Positions 1 to 7,539 of a DNA stretch of 64,000 nt are shown in pieces. The notes below the pieces were generated by a model, which did not search any database, was not told where the DNA came from, and saw only the letters and a list, made by a program, of their open reading frames with translations. Both the position numbers and the translations under genes were made by a program. Origin of the DNA: Meridianimarinicoccus sp. MJW13 (GTDB taxonomy: Bacteria; Pseudomonadota; Alphaproteobacteria; Rhodobacterales; Rhodobacteraceae); the NCBI RefSeq assembly GCF_014901205.1, contig NZ_JACNMU010000012.1, positions 1-64,000 of the forward strand, in the 5' to 3' direction. Every line of letters starts with the position of its first letter. The stretch's first letter is position 1.

Positions 1-21
1 CAAATCCTGCCCCCGCAACCA
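1..21 (+). tRNA. 3' end of initiator tRNA-fMet (truncated by window edge)
   Basis: The first 21 bases read as the 3' part of a tRNA: the end of the T loop (CAAAT), the 3' T-stem strand (CCTGC), the 3' acceptor strand (CCCCGCA), discriminator A and an encoded CCA. The acceptor strand ending in CA is the hallmark of initiator tRNA, whose 5' end is CGCGGGG with an unpaired first base. In Rhodobacteraceae rRNA operons commonly run 16S-Ile-Ala-23S-5S-fMet, so this is likely the tail of an rrn operon. The anticodon is outside the window. Confidence 0.75.
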
Positions 22-119
22 AAAATTTAACAGAATATCAAAGACTTGAAGTCGGCTCCAGCCGATCAAGTTTTTGATGTCGCGTTTTACATCAACGCCA
101 CATCAACGTTGGACGAGTC

Positions 120-271
120 TGACCTGAGACCCGACTTCCCTCCAGTTTGAGGTAGATTCCGTCCCGAACGAGGAGACGGACAGAATGAAGAGATCACGGT
201 TCAGCGAAGAGCAGATCATTGCGATCCTGAAGCAGCAGGAGAGCGGCGTGGCGACGGTAGATGTGTGCCGA
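120..271 (+). mobile_element. Remnant of an IS3-type insertion sequence (left end plus start of orfA)
   Basis: An IS-end-like sequence starts with TGACCTGAGACCCGACTTCC at 120 and is followed by an ATG at 185. The encoded residues 1-29 (MKRSRFSEEQIIAIL and on to DVCR) match the N-terminal helix-turn-helix of IS3-family OrfA transposases. The similarity stops abruptly after codon 29, so the helix-turn-helix is incomplete and no orfB follows. This is a decayed, non-mobile fragment. The reading frame runs on to 391 but only through unrelated sequence overlapping the marR gene. Confidence 0.7.
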
Positions 272-369
272 GATCGACGCTGCCCTCGACCGCCGGCTGA
301 GCAAAGCCACGCCATTGTTGCCAGGTCACCGGACAGAGGTTCGTTGCAAGCGAAACAAAACCCGCTACA
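272..369 (+). other. Junction sequence between IS remnant and marR gene
   Basis: After the transposase similarity ends, a second frame stays open across the junction and reads IDAALDRRLSKATPL and on to a stop at the start of the marR gene. It could be the tail of another broken gene brought in by deletion. I do not recognise it. The stretch also carries the operator-like site at 343-356. Confidence 0.25.
343..356 (+). promoter_or_regulatory. Operator-like site before the marR gene
   Basis: GTTGCAAGCGAAAC lies 13 bases upstream of the marR ATG. It matches, at 12 of 14 positions, the site at 7096-7109 before the MBL/hydroxylase operon. Both follow the pattern GTTnCA..nGAAAC of an interrupted inverted repeat. 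I infer that the MarR protein binds here and controls its own synthesis. Confidence 0.45.
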
Positions 370-810
370 ATGTCTGGTGAAATGCAGCTAGATTCATTCT
401 TTCCATATCGTCTCGCCGTCGCTTCGGAAGCCTTCTCGCGGAAGCTTACCGAGGTCTACCAGCAGGGATTTGGCTTGTCGCGGGAAGAGTGGCGCCTTCT
501 GTTCCTGTTGGCCGATGCCCAGAACCTGACATCGCGGGAGCTTACCCAACGCACGACTCTCGACAAGGTGCAGGTCCATCGCGCTGCGCAGCGGCTGGAA
601 GACAAGGGTCTGATCACCCGTGCCATTTCTGAAGGCGACCGCCGTATCAGGGTCTACAGTTGCACGCCGGAGGGCCATCGGCTTTTCGATGAACTCCTGC
701 CGCAGGTCGAAGCCCGTGCGCAGGAAATGCTGATGTCCATGTCTGACGAGGATCGGGTGGCCCTCAACCGTGGTGTCTCTGCGCTTTTGAAGGCGGCAAC
801 CGGGTCTTGA
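370..810 (+). CDS. MarR-family transcriptional regulator
   Basis: A 146-residue DNA-binding protein of usual MarR length. A helix-turn-helix spans about residues 53-80 (LTSRELTQRTTL to LEDKGLI) and the beta wing carries the conserved EGDRRIRV at 88-95. MarR proteins act as dimers and usually release DNA on binding an aromatic or phenolic ligand. It sits convergent to the TRAP/hydroxylase operon, and matching 14-bp motifs lie before this gene and before that operon's first gene, so it is the likely regulator of that operon. No good ribosome binding site precedes the ATG; a start at 382 is possible. Confidence 0.85.
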   Translation: MSGEMQLDSFFPYRLAVASEAFSRKLTEVYQQGFGLSREEWRLLFLLADAQNLTSRELTQRTTLDKVQVHRAAQRLEDKGLITRAISEGDRRIRVYSCTPEGHRLFDELLPQVEARAQEMLMSMSDEDRVALNRGVSALLKAATGS

Positions 811-1257
811 CGTCCAGACAGTGAAGCCGCTGCCAGAAGGGGCTGTTACCGAAACCCGGCGATCAGGGTCTTACGTGCACGTGAGAGATTGGCACCTTGA
901 TGGCGGCCGACGCTTTCCGGGCAGTCCGGTCACCCTGCCAACCTCTTCGAAGGGGTTGCGCGGGACACTCCGGTTGATCTGATCGCGTTTCCAGGTCCTT
1001 GCCTTTGAACGCAGGATGCCGGTCGCGTTCCTGTCGGCAGGGATCAGGTTGCCACGCCGAATGGCGTCATTGATCCGGCAGCGGCGGTCCGGGGGATCGC
1101 TCTTGCGGGCTGGTTCCCACGTCGCTCGGTGCGCTTCATGTCAGGGAGGGGGCGGGCGAGGGTGCATTCCCCAGGGAGCAATTGTTCCCCTCGAGTTCCC
1201 TCGCGTGCAGCCAACCGGCGTGTTTCAGGCCCACCCTTTTGGGGGCAGTGCCAGAGT
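811..1257. other. Intergenic stretch, no gene recognised
   Basis: This stretch lies between the convergent marR and TRAP permease genes. The open frames here are short, arginine-rich and lack ribosome binding sites. I see no RNA gene or repeat. Confidence 0.5.
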
Positions 1258-1283
1258 GGCGGGGCAGACGGCGCTGCCCCGCC
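1258..1283 (-). terminator. Hairpin after the TRAP/hydroxylase operon
   Basis: A perfect 10-bp stem GGCGGGGCAG/CTGCCCCGCC with a 6-base loop lies 3 bases past the stop codon of the last operon gene. There is no clear T-run, so it may end transcription weakly or protect the 3' end. Confidence 0.5.
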
Positions 1284-1286
1284 GGT

Positions 1287-2603
1287 TCACATCAATCCCA
1301 CAAGCCAGAGCGAGAGCGACGGGATGAGGATGAGCAGCGCCAGCCGGATCACGTCGGCGATCCAGAAGGGGAACACCCCCTTGAAGATCGTGCCCAGCGA
1401 GACATCCTGCAGCACACCCTTCAGAACGAAGACGTTCATGCCGACGGGCGGCGTGATCAGGCTGATCTCGGTCGCCACGACGACGACGATGGCGAACCAG
1501 ATCAGGGCGTTCTCCGGGTCGAGCAACAACTCGTTGGCAAACTCCAGCTCGAACATCAGCGGGTAGAAGACCGGGACGGTGAGCAGGATCATCGACAGGC
1601 TTTCAAGCACGCAGCCAAGCACCATGTAGACCACGATGATAAAGGCGATCACCGCCCAGACCGGCAGTTGGTTGTCGAGCACGAAGCCCGAGAGCGCATC
1701 TGGCAAGCCGGCGAAGTTGATGAAGTTGGTGAAGAGCTCGGCACCGATGATGACCGCAAAGATCATCGCCGTGGCCCGGATCGAATCCAGCGTGGCGGAG
1801 AAGAACCCCGACCATGTCATCGTCCTGAGCGCCAGAGCGATCAGAACCGAAGCCCCCGCGCCCATGCCCGCGGCCTCGGTTGGCGTGAAGAAGCCACCGT
1901 AGATCCCGACCATGATGAAGATGAACAGGCCAAGCACACAGACGACCCCGATAACGTCATCCCGGCTCATCGGTTCGGTGCTTGCCTTTTCCGGCGCCAG
2001 GGCCGGGTTGATCCGAACCGCCACCAATACGGCGCCAAGATAGAGCAGCACTCCGATGATCCCCGGCACGATGCCGGCGATGAACAGCTTGGCGATATTG
2101 GTTTCCGTCAGCAGGCCATAGATGATCAGGATCACGGACGGCGGTATCAGGATGCCGAGCGTGCCGCCGGCGGCAATGGAGCCTGTGGCGAGACGATCAT
2201 CATATCCGAAACGGCGCATGGAAGGCATGGCCACCTTGGACATCGTCGCCGCCGTTGCCAGTGACGAGCCGCAGACCGCCGAAAAGCCACCGCAGGAGAA
2301 GACCGAGGCCATGGCCAGCCCGCCGCGAAACCGTCCAAAAAGCCGGTCGGCCCCGGCAAACAGGCCGTGCGCGACACCAGAACCCGCCAGGATGTTGCCC
2401 ATGAAGATGAAAAGCGGGATGACCGACAGGCTGTACGACAGGGTGGTGTCAAAGGCGACCTGTCCGGTCATGGCCCATGCAGGTTCCCAGCCGCGCATGA
2501 AGGCAAAGCCAAACCCGCCCACAGCCGCCATCGCGAAGGCAATCGGCACCCGCAGAAGGATGAGGCCAAGAAGTACGGCGAAACCGATCAGGGACTCGAT
2601 CAT
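1287..2603 (-). CDS. TRAP transporter large permease (DctM type)
   Basis: A 438-residue, very hydrophobic membrane protein of the DctM family, the sodium-coupled transport subunit of a tripartite ATP-independent periplasmic transporter. Glycine-rich segments such as GGTLGILIPPSVILI and ITPPVGMNVFVLKG are typical of the two repeated halves with re-entrant loops. It follows the small permease with a 4-base ATGA overlap, so the two are translationally coupled. It is the last gene of the operon that begins with the MBL-fold protein. The substrate is unknown; the hydroxylase in the operon suggests an aromatic or other organic acid. Confidence 0.92.
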   Translation of the reverse strand: MIESLIGFAVLLGLILLRVPIAFAMAAVGGFGFAFMRGWEPAWAMTGQVAFDTTLSYSLSVIPLFIFMGNILAGSGVAHGLFAGADRLFGRFRGGLAMASVFSCGGFSAVCGSSLATAATMSKVAMPSMRRFGYDDRLATGSIAAGGTLGILIPPSVILIIYGLLTETNIAKLFIAGIVPGIIGVLLYLGAVLVAVRINPALAPEKASTEPMSRDDVIGVVCVLGLFIFIMVGIYGGFFTPTEAAGMGAGASVLIALALRTMTWSGFFSATLDSIRATAMIFAVIIGAELFTNFINFAGLPDALSGFVLDNQLPVWAVIAFIIVVYMVLGCVLESLSMILLTVPVFYPLMFELEFANELLLDPENALIWFAIVVVVATEISLITPPVGMNVFVLKGVLQDVSLGTIFKGVFPFWIADVIRLALLILIPSLSLWLVGLM

Positions 2604-3151
2604 GGTGTCGCCTCCAGGTGGTCTTTGTCGGTATTGTGTTCGGGGGGCGGTTGCACGCCCCGCAGGAAGGCGATGAAGGCCGACACCATGCAGGAGGCCC
2701 CTGCAAGGTAGCCAAACGGCGCCAGCGGGATCTCGAGTGCGTTGCTCACCGCGCCGTCATGGGCCGCCCTGGCTGCGTGGGTAAACAGCCGCCAGGAAAA
2801 TGTGGCCAGAAGCGCCGCTGAAAACAGTCCGGCGAAGGCCGCAAGCAGGCGTTGCGCCTTGGCTCCCAGAACCATGTTCAGCAGGTCCACCTCGACGTGT
2901 TCGCGCCGTTCGGTGGTAAGCGGCAGCGCCAGGAACACAAGCGCCGCAAGCAGGATTTCGGTGAGTTCGAACGCGCCGGCCAGCGGCGCGTTGAAGAAGT
3001 AGCGCCCGACGACATCGGCGCAGGTGATCAGGATCAGGCTGAACAGGATCAGAGCAGCTCCGACGCCCAGTGACCTGTCGAGCAGCAGCCCGATATCCAG
3101 CCCCCCTTCTTCAGGGGGCCGGTCGGGGAAACGATGGCGAAGCCGCTCCAT
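2600..3151 (-). CDS. TRAP transporter small permease (DctQ type)
   Basis: A 183-residue protein with four predicted membrane helices, the usual DctQ layout. The segment CADVVGRYFFNAPLAGAFEL near residues 43-62 matches the conserved DctQ signature (VxxRYxFnxPLxwaxEl). It forms the membrane complex with DctM. It starts 3 bases after the stop of the binding-protein gene and overlaps the large permease gene by 4 bases. Confidence 0.9.
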   Translation of the reverse strand: MERLRHRFPDRPPEEGGLDIGLLLDRSLGVGAALILFSLILITCADVVGRYFFNAPLAGAFELTEILLAALVFLALPLTTERREHVEVDLLNMVLGAKAQRLLAAFAGLFSAALLATFSWRLFTHAARAAHDGAVSNALEIPLAPFGYLAGASCMVSAFIAFLRGVQPPPEHNTDKDHLEATP

Positions 3152-3154
3152 CGA

Positions 3155-4189
3155 TCAGAAGTCCACGCCGGCTTGTTTGCGCAGTTCGGCCAGGGCTGCT
3201 GTGCCGTCATAGCCATCCGCAGCGATTTCGTCGGACCAGGACTGTTCGTACTGGGCGGCAATCGACTTGATCCCGTCCAGAACCGCAGGCGGGGCTTCGT
3301 AGATTTCGATGCCGGCGTCCTGGATCTTGCTGATGGCCTTGTCGTCAGCGTTGTTCCAGGCTTCGCCGACCAGCTCGGCAAAGGCTTCGCCAGAGATCGC
3401 CTCGATCGCGGCCTGATCTTCCGGAGAGATTTCGGCCCATTTCTCGTCGTTGACCACCAGGAACCAGGTGGTGTTGTAGATGCCGCCCGGGACGGTCATG
3501 GAGTATTTCAGATCGTCGGTCAGTTTGAAGGCGGTCAGGGCTTCATAGGTGAAGGTCGCACCGTCGATCACCCCGCGCGACAGCTTCTCGTAGACTTCTC
3601 CCGAGGACATGAAAAGCGTGGTCGTCCCCAGGTCGGACATCATGTCAGAGATGTAGCCGCCGGGAACCCGGATCTTCAGACCGGCAAAGTCCTCGGGGGT
3701 TTCGATCTTGCGCGCGTTGTTGTGCAACACGCCGGGCCCGTGCACGAACAGGCCCAGAAGCTTGACGCCGTCATGTTCTTCCTGGGCGTTGAGCGGACCG
3801 GAATAAACGTTCCAGAAGGCTTTGGACCCGGCAACGGCGTCGTCTCCGATGAAGGAAAACTGGCCAATGCGGGACCGGCTGAAGCGATCGTCGGTGGTGA
3901 AGGAATGCAGGCCATAGGTGATGTCGGCGATGCCGTCCGCTGCCATGTCGTAATGCGTCGGCGGCGGCCCCATCGGCTTGGCCAGCACGCGGACCGTCAC
4001 GCGGCCGTCGGTAACTTCGCCCACCTGTTTGGCCCAGGGCTTGATGGCGTCCACGACGATGGGGTGGCGCGGCGGCAGCCAGCTGGACAGCGCCAGCGTG
4101 GTATCGGCAATGGCCATCGACGCAAACGACATGGTGACGCTGGCTGCGCCGGCGAGCAGCAGTGCTGTGCCTTTAAACTTGATTTTCAT
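3155..4189 (-). CDS. TRAP transporter substrate-binding protein (DctP type)
   Basis: A 344-residue periplasmic binding protein. An N-terminal signal peptide (MKIKFKGTALLLAGAASVTM and following) ends near AIA-DTT at about residue 29. The motif GLKIRVPGG near residue 170 carries the arginine that, in DctP proteins, pairs with the ligand carboxylate, so the substrate is probably an organic acid. It is preceded by a GGAGG-like ribosome binding site and lies directly behind the DUF2783 gene. The P-Q-M order is the standard TRAP order. Confidence 0.92.
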   Translation of the reverse strand: MKIKFKGTALLLAGAASVTMSFASMAIADTTLALSSWLPPRHPIVVDAIKPWAKQVGEVTDGRVTVRVLAKPMGPPPTHYDMAADGIADITYGLHSFTTDDRFSRSRIGQFSFIGDDAVAGSKAFWNVYSGPLNAQEEHDGVKLLGLFVHGPGVLHNNARKIETPEDFAGLKIRVPGGYISDMMSDLGTTTLFMSSGEVYEKLSRGVIDGATFTYEALTAFKLTDDLKYSMTVPGGIYNTTWFLVVNDEKWAEISPEDQAAIEAISGEAFAELVGEAWNNADDKAISKIQDAGIEIYEAPPAVLDGIKSIAAQYEQSWSDEIAADGYDGTAALAELRKQAGVDF

Positions 4190-4208
4190 GGTATCCTCCC
4201 TTGGTGTT

Positions 4209-4397
4209 TCAGATCTTGGCGGCAGCGAGAGCCTGGTTCAGGACCTCCCGGTCGCCGATGTGGTTGGCCAGTATCAGGATCAGCCGGGCGTTGATCGCAT
4301 CGCTCTCGGCCTTGTCCTTTCCTTCGTGGATCGCCAGCAGATCGGCATAGAAATCGTCGGTCCCGTCGATATTGGGGGTCAGGATCAAATCGCTCAT
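4209..4397 (-). CDS. DUF2783 small protein
   Basis: A 62-residue acidic helical protein (MSDLILTPNIDGTDDFYADL at the start). It matches the DUF2783 family, which is repeatedly found directly behind FAD monooxygenases of this type. No catalytic motif is visible. Its start overlaps the stop of the hydroxylase gene, so the two are probably translated together. It may be an accessory or stabilising subunit; that is inference from position only. Confidence 0.7.
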   Translation of the reverse strand: MSDLILTPNIDGTDDFYADLLAIHEGKDKAESDAINARLILILANHIGDREVLNQALAAAKI

Positions 4398-6028
4398 CAG
4401 ACGGACTCCTTTCCGGTGGCGCGGCGCAGCGCGGTGCGCATCAGGGCTTCGTTGAATTCGCTGCGGCGGGAGGCAACATGCTGATCGGGCCGGATCAGGT
4501 AGACCGCCGATGTGGCCTCGCCCAGATAGCGCTCCTTGAGTCGCCCCGACGGGTCGTCGCTGGCCGAAAGGGCAATCCGCCGCGCGGTGATGCCGTCTTC
4601 TTCCAGTGTTTCGGGCGCATCCGCGTCGATTGTCAGGATCACGAATTCATCGCCGAGCTTCGACAGCAGGAAGTCGTCGCCCAGGGGGGCATCCGGACAA
4701 GGGGCCCCGGGGCGTGTGCGCGACGGGCCACCCAACAGCGCGTCCGCAGAGTTGAGGCCTGATCCGTCATAGACACAAGGCACGCTGAGCCGACCGGAAT
4801 TGACCATTGGCCGGGCAAACGCATACTCCCTGCTCAGGCCCAGCACCGCATCCCGGAAAATCCGGCTGGTTTCGGTTTTCGGCGTGATGAAGTCGGTCGC
4901 GCGCGTGGAGTTCAGGATGTTCTCATCCGCTCCGTGGACCCGCTCAACGTCATAGCTGTCCAGAAGGCTTTCGGGAGCCTTGCCTTCGATCACAAGGCCC
5001 AGTTTCCAGCCGAGGTTGTCCACATCCTGCATGCCGGAGTTGGCACCCCGTGCCCCGAAGGGCGAAACCTGGTGCGCGGCGTCTCCGGCAAAAAGAACGC
5101 GGCCGGATCGGAAGCTGTCCATCCGCTTGCACTGGAACGTGTAGATCGAGGACCAGACCATCTCGTAATCGACATCGCCCAGCATCGCGTCCAGCCGGCG
5201 GCGGATGTTTTCCTCTTTCATTTCCTCCTTGCGGTCGACGTCCCAGCCGATCTGGAAGTCGATCCGCCAGACATCGTCGGGCTGTTTGTGCAGCAGCGCC
5301 GACGCGCCCGATCCGTGGCTGGGTTCGAACCAGAACCACCTTTCGGTCGGGAAGCGTTTTTCGCCCTTCAGCTTGATGTCGGCAATCAGGAAGCTGTCCT
5401 GAAACACGCGCCCGCTGAAGTCGAGGTCGAGCATCCCGCGCAGCGGCGAGCTTGCGCCGTCACAGCCGATCAGCCAGTCAGCCTCAAGGACATAGGGGCC
5501 GTCGGGTGTCATCACGGTCAGGACCACGTGGTCGTCCCGGACCTCTACCGCATCGACGCGGTTCTTGCCCCGCAGTTGGATCGGCGCACCCGCGGACTGA
5601 AGCTCGCGGGCCCGGTCAATCAGGAATTGCTCGAAATACGGCTGCTGCAGGTTGATGAAAGCGGGATACTGGTGACCCTCTTCCGGCAGCAGGTTGAATT
5701 CGAAAACCATGTCGTCGCGGTGGAACACCTTGCCAAGGTTCCAGACGACGCCCTTTTCCAGCATCGGTGTCCCGCAGCCATAGCGGTTCGAGATTTCCAG
5801 GCAACGCTTGGCAAAGCAGATTGCCCGGCTGCCCATGCCAATTCCTTCGTGATCGTCGAGCACCACGACAGGGATGCCCTGGCGACCGAGGTCAAGCGCG
5901 GTGGCCACGCCAATCGGACCGCCGCCCATGACCACGACCGGATGGCGCACTGGCGCCTCGGCATCCTGGTCGGGCGATCTCTCGTACGGATAGGCCTTGA
6001 AGGCCAGCTTGTATCTGTCATCAAACAT
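4397..6028 (-). CDS. FAD-dependent aromatic-ring-hydroxylase-like monooxygenase
   Basis: A 543-residue group A flavoprotein monooxygenase, close in plan to 3-(3-hydroxyphenyl)propionate hydroxylase (MhpA). The FAD-binding GGGPIG lies at 35-40, the DG motif GCDGASS at 188-194 and the second FAD motif GDAAH at 315-319. Such enzymes use NAD(P)H and O2 to hydroxylate phenolic rings. I chose the ATG at 6028 because GGAGGAGA lies 8 bases before it; the open frame extends upstream to 6073 into the preceding gene. The operon supplies a TRAP importer for its likely substrate. The exact substrate cannot be read from sequence. Confidence 0.85.
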   Translation of the reverse strand: MFDDRYKLAFKAYPYERSPDQDAEAPVRHPVVVMGGGPIGVATALDLGRQGIPVVVLDDHEGIGMGSRAICFAKRCLEISNRYGCGTPMLEKGVVWNLGKVFHRDDMVFEFNLLPEEGHQYPAFINLQQPYFEQFLIDRARELQSAGAPIQLRGKNRVDAVEVRDDHVVLTVMTPDGPYVLEADWLIGCDGASSPLRGMLDLDFSGRVFQDSFLIADIKLKGEKRFPTERWFWFEPSHGSGASALLHKQPDDVWRIDFQIGWDVDRKEEMKEENIRRRLDAMLGDVDYEMVWSSIYTFQCKRMDSFRSGRVLFAGDAAHQVSPFGARGANSGMQDVDNLGWKLGLVIEGKAPESLLDSYDVERVHGADENILNSTRATDFITPKTETSRIFRDAVLGLSREYAFARPMVNSGRLSVPCVYDGSGLNSADALLGGPSRTRPGAPCPDAPLGDDFLLSKLGDEFVILTIDADAPETLEEDGITARRIALSASDDPSGRLKERYLGEATSAVYLIRPDQHVASRRSEFNEALMRTALRRATGKESV

Positions 6029-6051
6029 GTCGGGTCTCCTCCCCTGACGTC

Positions 6052-7002
6052 TCAGCCCTGCAATTGTTCCCACATTTCTATGTCACGCTGCGCGGTCCAG
6101 ATGCGCGGCGTATCGATGCCCCGCGCTTCATCGTAGGCGCGGGCGACATTGAAGGGCAGGCAGTGCTCGTAGATTGCGTAGTCCGCGAATTTCGGATCGC
6201 AGGCGGCGCGCACCGCGTCCCATGCGTCCTTCAGGCTGCCACCGCGTGCGGCCACGCGGGCTGCGGGGCGATAGGTGCTCTCGACGAAATCGCGGGTGCT
6301 TTCGATCGCGGCATGGACCATTTCCTTGCCAACCAGCGCATCGCCGCGGCCCGGTGCAATGGCATCGACGTCGAAGCCGGCGATATTGTCCAGCGTGCCG
6401 CCCCAATCGTTGAAATGCCCGTCGCCACAGTAGCAGGCGGAGTGGTATTCGACGATGTCCCCGGTGAACATCACGTTCTGGTCCGGAACGTGAATGACGA
6501 TGTCACCGGCGGTATGCGCGCGCCCCAGATGCATCAGGTCCACGCGGCGGTTGCCTAGAAAGACCGACATCCTGTCCTTGAAGGTGGTGGTGGGCCAGGT
6601 CAGCCCTGGGATGCTCTCGTGTCCCTCGAACAGACGCGGGAAGCGCTGGAACTCGCTGTCCCAATCTTCCTTGCCGCGTTCAGCCACCATCGCGCGGGCC
6701 TTGTCCGACATGAGGACCTGGCTTGCCCCGTAGGCCGAAGCGCCAAGAACCCGCACGGCATGGTAATGCGTCAGGACCAGGTGAGAGATTGGCTTGTCCG
6801 TTACTTCGCGAACTTTTTCGATCACCTTGTTTGCCAGGCGCGGCGTCGCCTGTGCTTCGACGATCATCACGCTGTCATCGCCGATGATCACACCCGAGTT
6901 CGGGTCGCCTTCGGCGGTGAAGGCCCAGAGCCCGTCGCCCACTTCGGTAAAACTGATCGTTTTCTCTCCCAGGTCTCCCTGCGATGCGAATGCCTTTGCC
7001 AT
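6052..7002 (-). CDS. MBL-fold protein with only one intact metal site
   Basis: A 316-residue metallo-beta-lactamase-fold protein, first gene of the operon. The usual HxHxDH motif reads HYHAVR (79-84): the two leading histidines remain but Asp and His are Val and Arg. Motif 3 histidine (GRAHT, H163) and motif 4 aspartate (FTGD, D182) are present. The last ligand, normally PGHG, is PGRG (R219). So the site-1 ligands are kept and the site-2 set is lost. Start chosen at 7002, with GGAG upstream; an earlier ATG at 7071 would remove most of the promoter region. Its role is unknown, perhaps a hydrolase acting on the product of the adjacent hydroxylase. Confidence 0.85.
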   Translation of the reverse strand: MAKAFASQGDLGEKTISFTEVGDGLWAFTAEGDPNSGVIIGDDSVMIVEAQATPRLANKVIEKVREVTDKPISHLVLTHYHAVRVLGASAYGASQVLMSDKARAMVAERGKEDWDSEFQRFPRLFEGHESIPGLTWPTTTFKDRMSVFLGNRRVDLMHLGRAHTAGDIVIHVPDQNVMFTGDIVEYHSACYCGDGHFNDWGGTLDNIAGFDVDAIAPGRGDALVGKEMVHAAIESTRDFVESTYRPAARVAARGGSLKDAWDAVRAACDPKFADYAIYEHCLPFNVARAYDEARGIDTPRIWTAQRDIEMWEQLQG

Positions 7003-7074
7003 GTGTTTCTCCGTGGGTGCTTCGTTGTTCGGGGCAACGGAATGGGTGGGAACTTCGGCGTTACTCTTCACAAT

Positions 7075-7088
7075 GTTTCATATGAAAC
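7075..7088. promoter_or_regulatory. Perfect palindromic operator before the MBL/hydroxylase operon
   Basis: GTTTCATATGAAAC is a perfect 14-bp palindrome 72 bases upstream of the chosen MBL start. A second copy of the motif follows 21 bases further upstream, two helical turns away, and a third lies before the marR gene. The size and symmetry fit a MarR dimer site. Confidence 0.6.
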
Positions 7089-7095
7089 GTTTATC

Positions 7096-7109
7096 GTTGC
7101 AAATGAAAC
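7096..7109. promoter_or_regulatory. Second operator copy before the MBL/hydroxylase operon
   Basis: GTTGCAAATGAAAC is an imperfect copy of the palindrome at 7075-7088, with equivalent positions exactly 21 bp apart, so both sites face the same side of the helix. This spacing suits cooperative binding of two dimers. Confidence 0.5.
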
Positions 7110-7539
7110 GAAAGTCAAGGATGTCGCTCGCGCACCGTCAGTTCCCAAGAAAGGTCAGAATATCCAAATCTTTTCAAAAGGTCACAGATATTATCGTCCG
7201 GGGCCCTGCGCCGGGCCACGAAAAGAAGGGAATCGATGCGGCATATCGAACTGGCACAGGTGCGTCGAAGCATGGGCCAAACTGATCAGAGGCCGGCCAA
7301 ACCGGCCACGGCAAAGACCGACCGGTCCCCGCGATCCTGCTTTGGGTCTTCGAACGCCGGGGACGGACCGCGCCCGTGGGCGAGGGTCTTCAGGCCGCAG
7401 GCGGCACAGCGCAGCTCACCCCCCCGGGCAGACCGGCAGGGCGATGCACTCTTCGTCATCTTGGTCCCTGATGGGCGCGCAGGACGTCGCCCACGCTGTC
7501 GCAGGGTTGCCCTGAAAAAAACGCTGCGGTTGGCCCGGG

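Larger units (their letters stand above)
7003..7539. other. Intergenic region with operator sites, otherwise no gene recognised
   Basis: This 537-base stretch separates two minus-strand operons. Its right side lies downstream of nagB and its left side is the promoter region of the MBL/hydroxylase operon. Besides the paired operator sites at 7075-7109 I see no RNA gene. Open frames here run into nagB on the wrong strand and look like shadows. Confidence 0.5.

Noticed and set aside
1182-2264. 360-codon plus-strand frame over the TRAP permease
   Set aside because: Low-complexity Asp/Arg/His sequence antisense to DctM.
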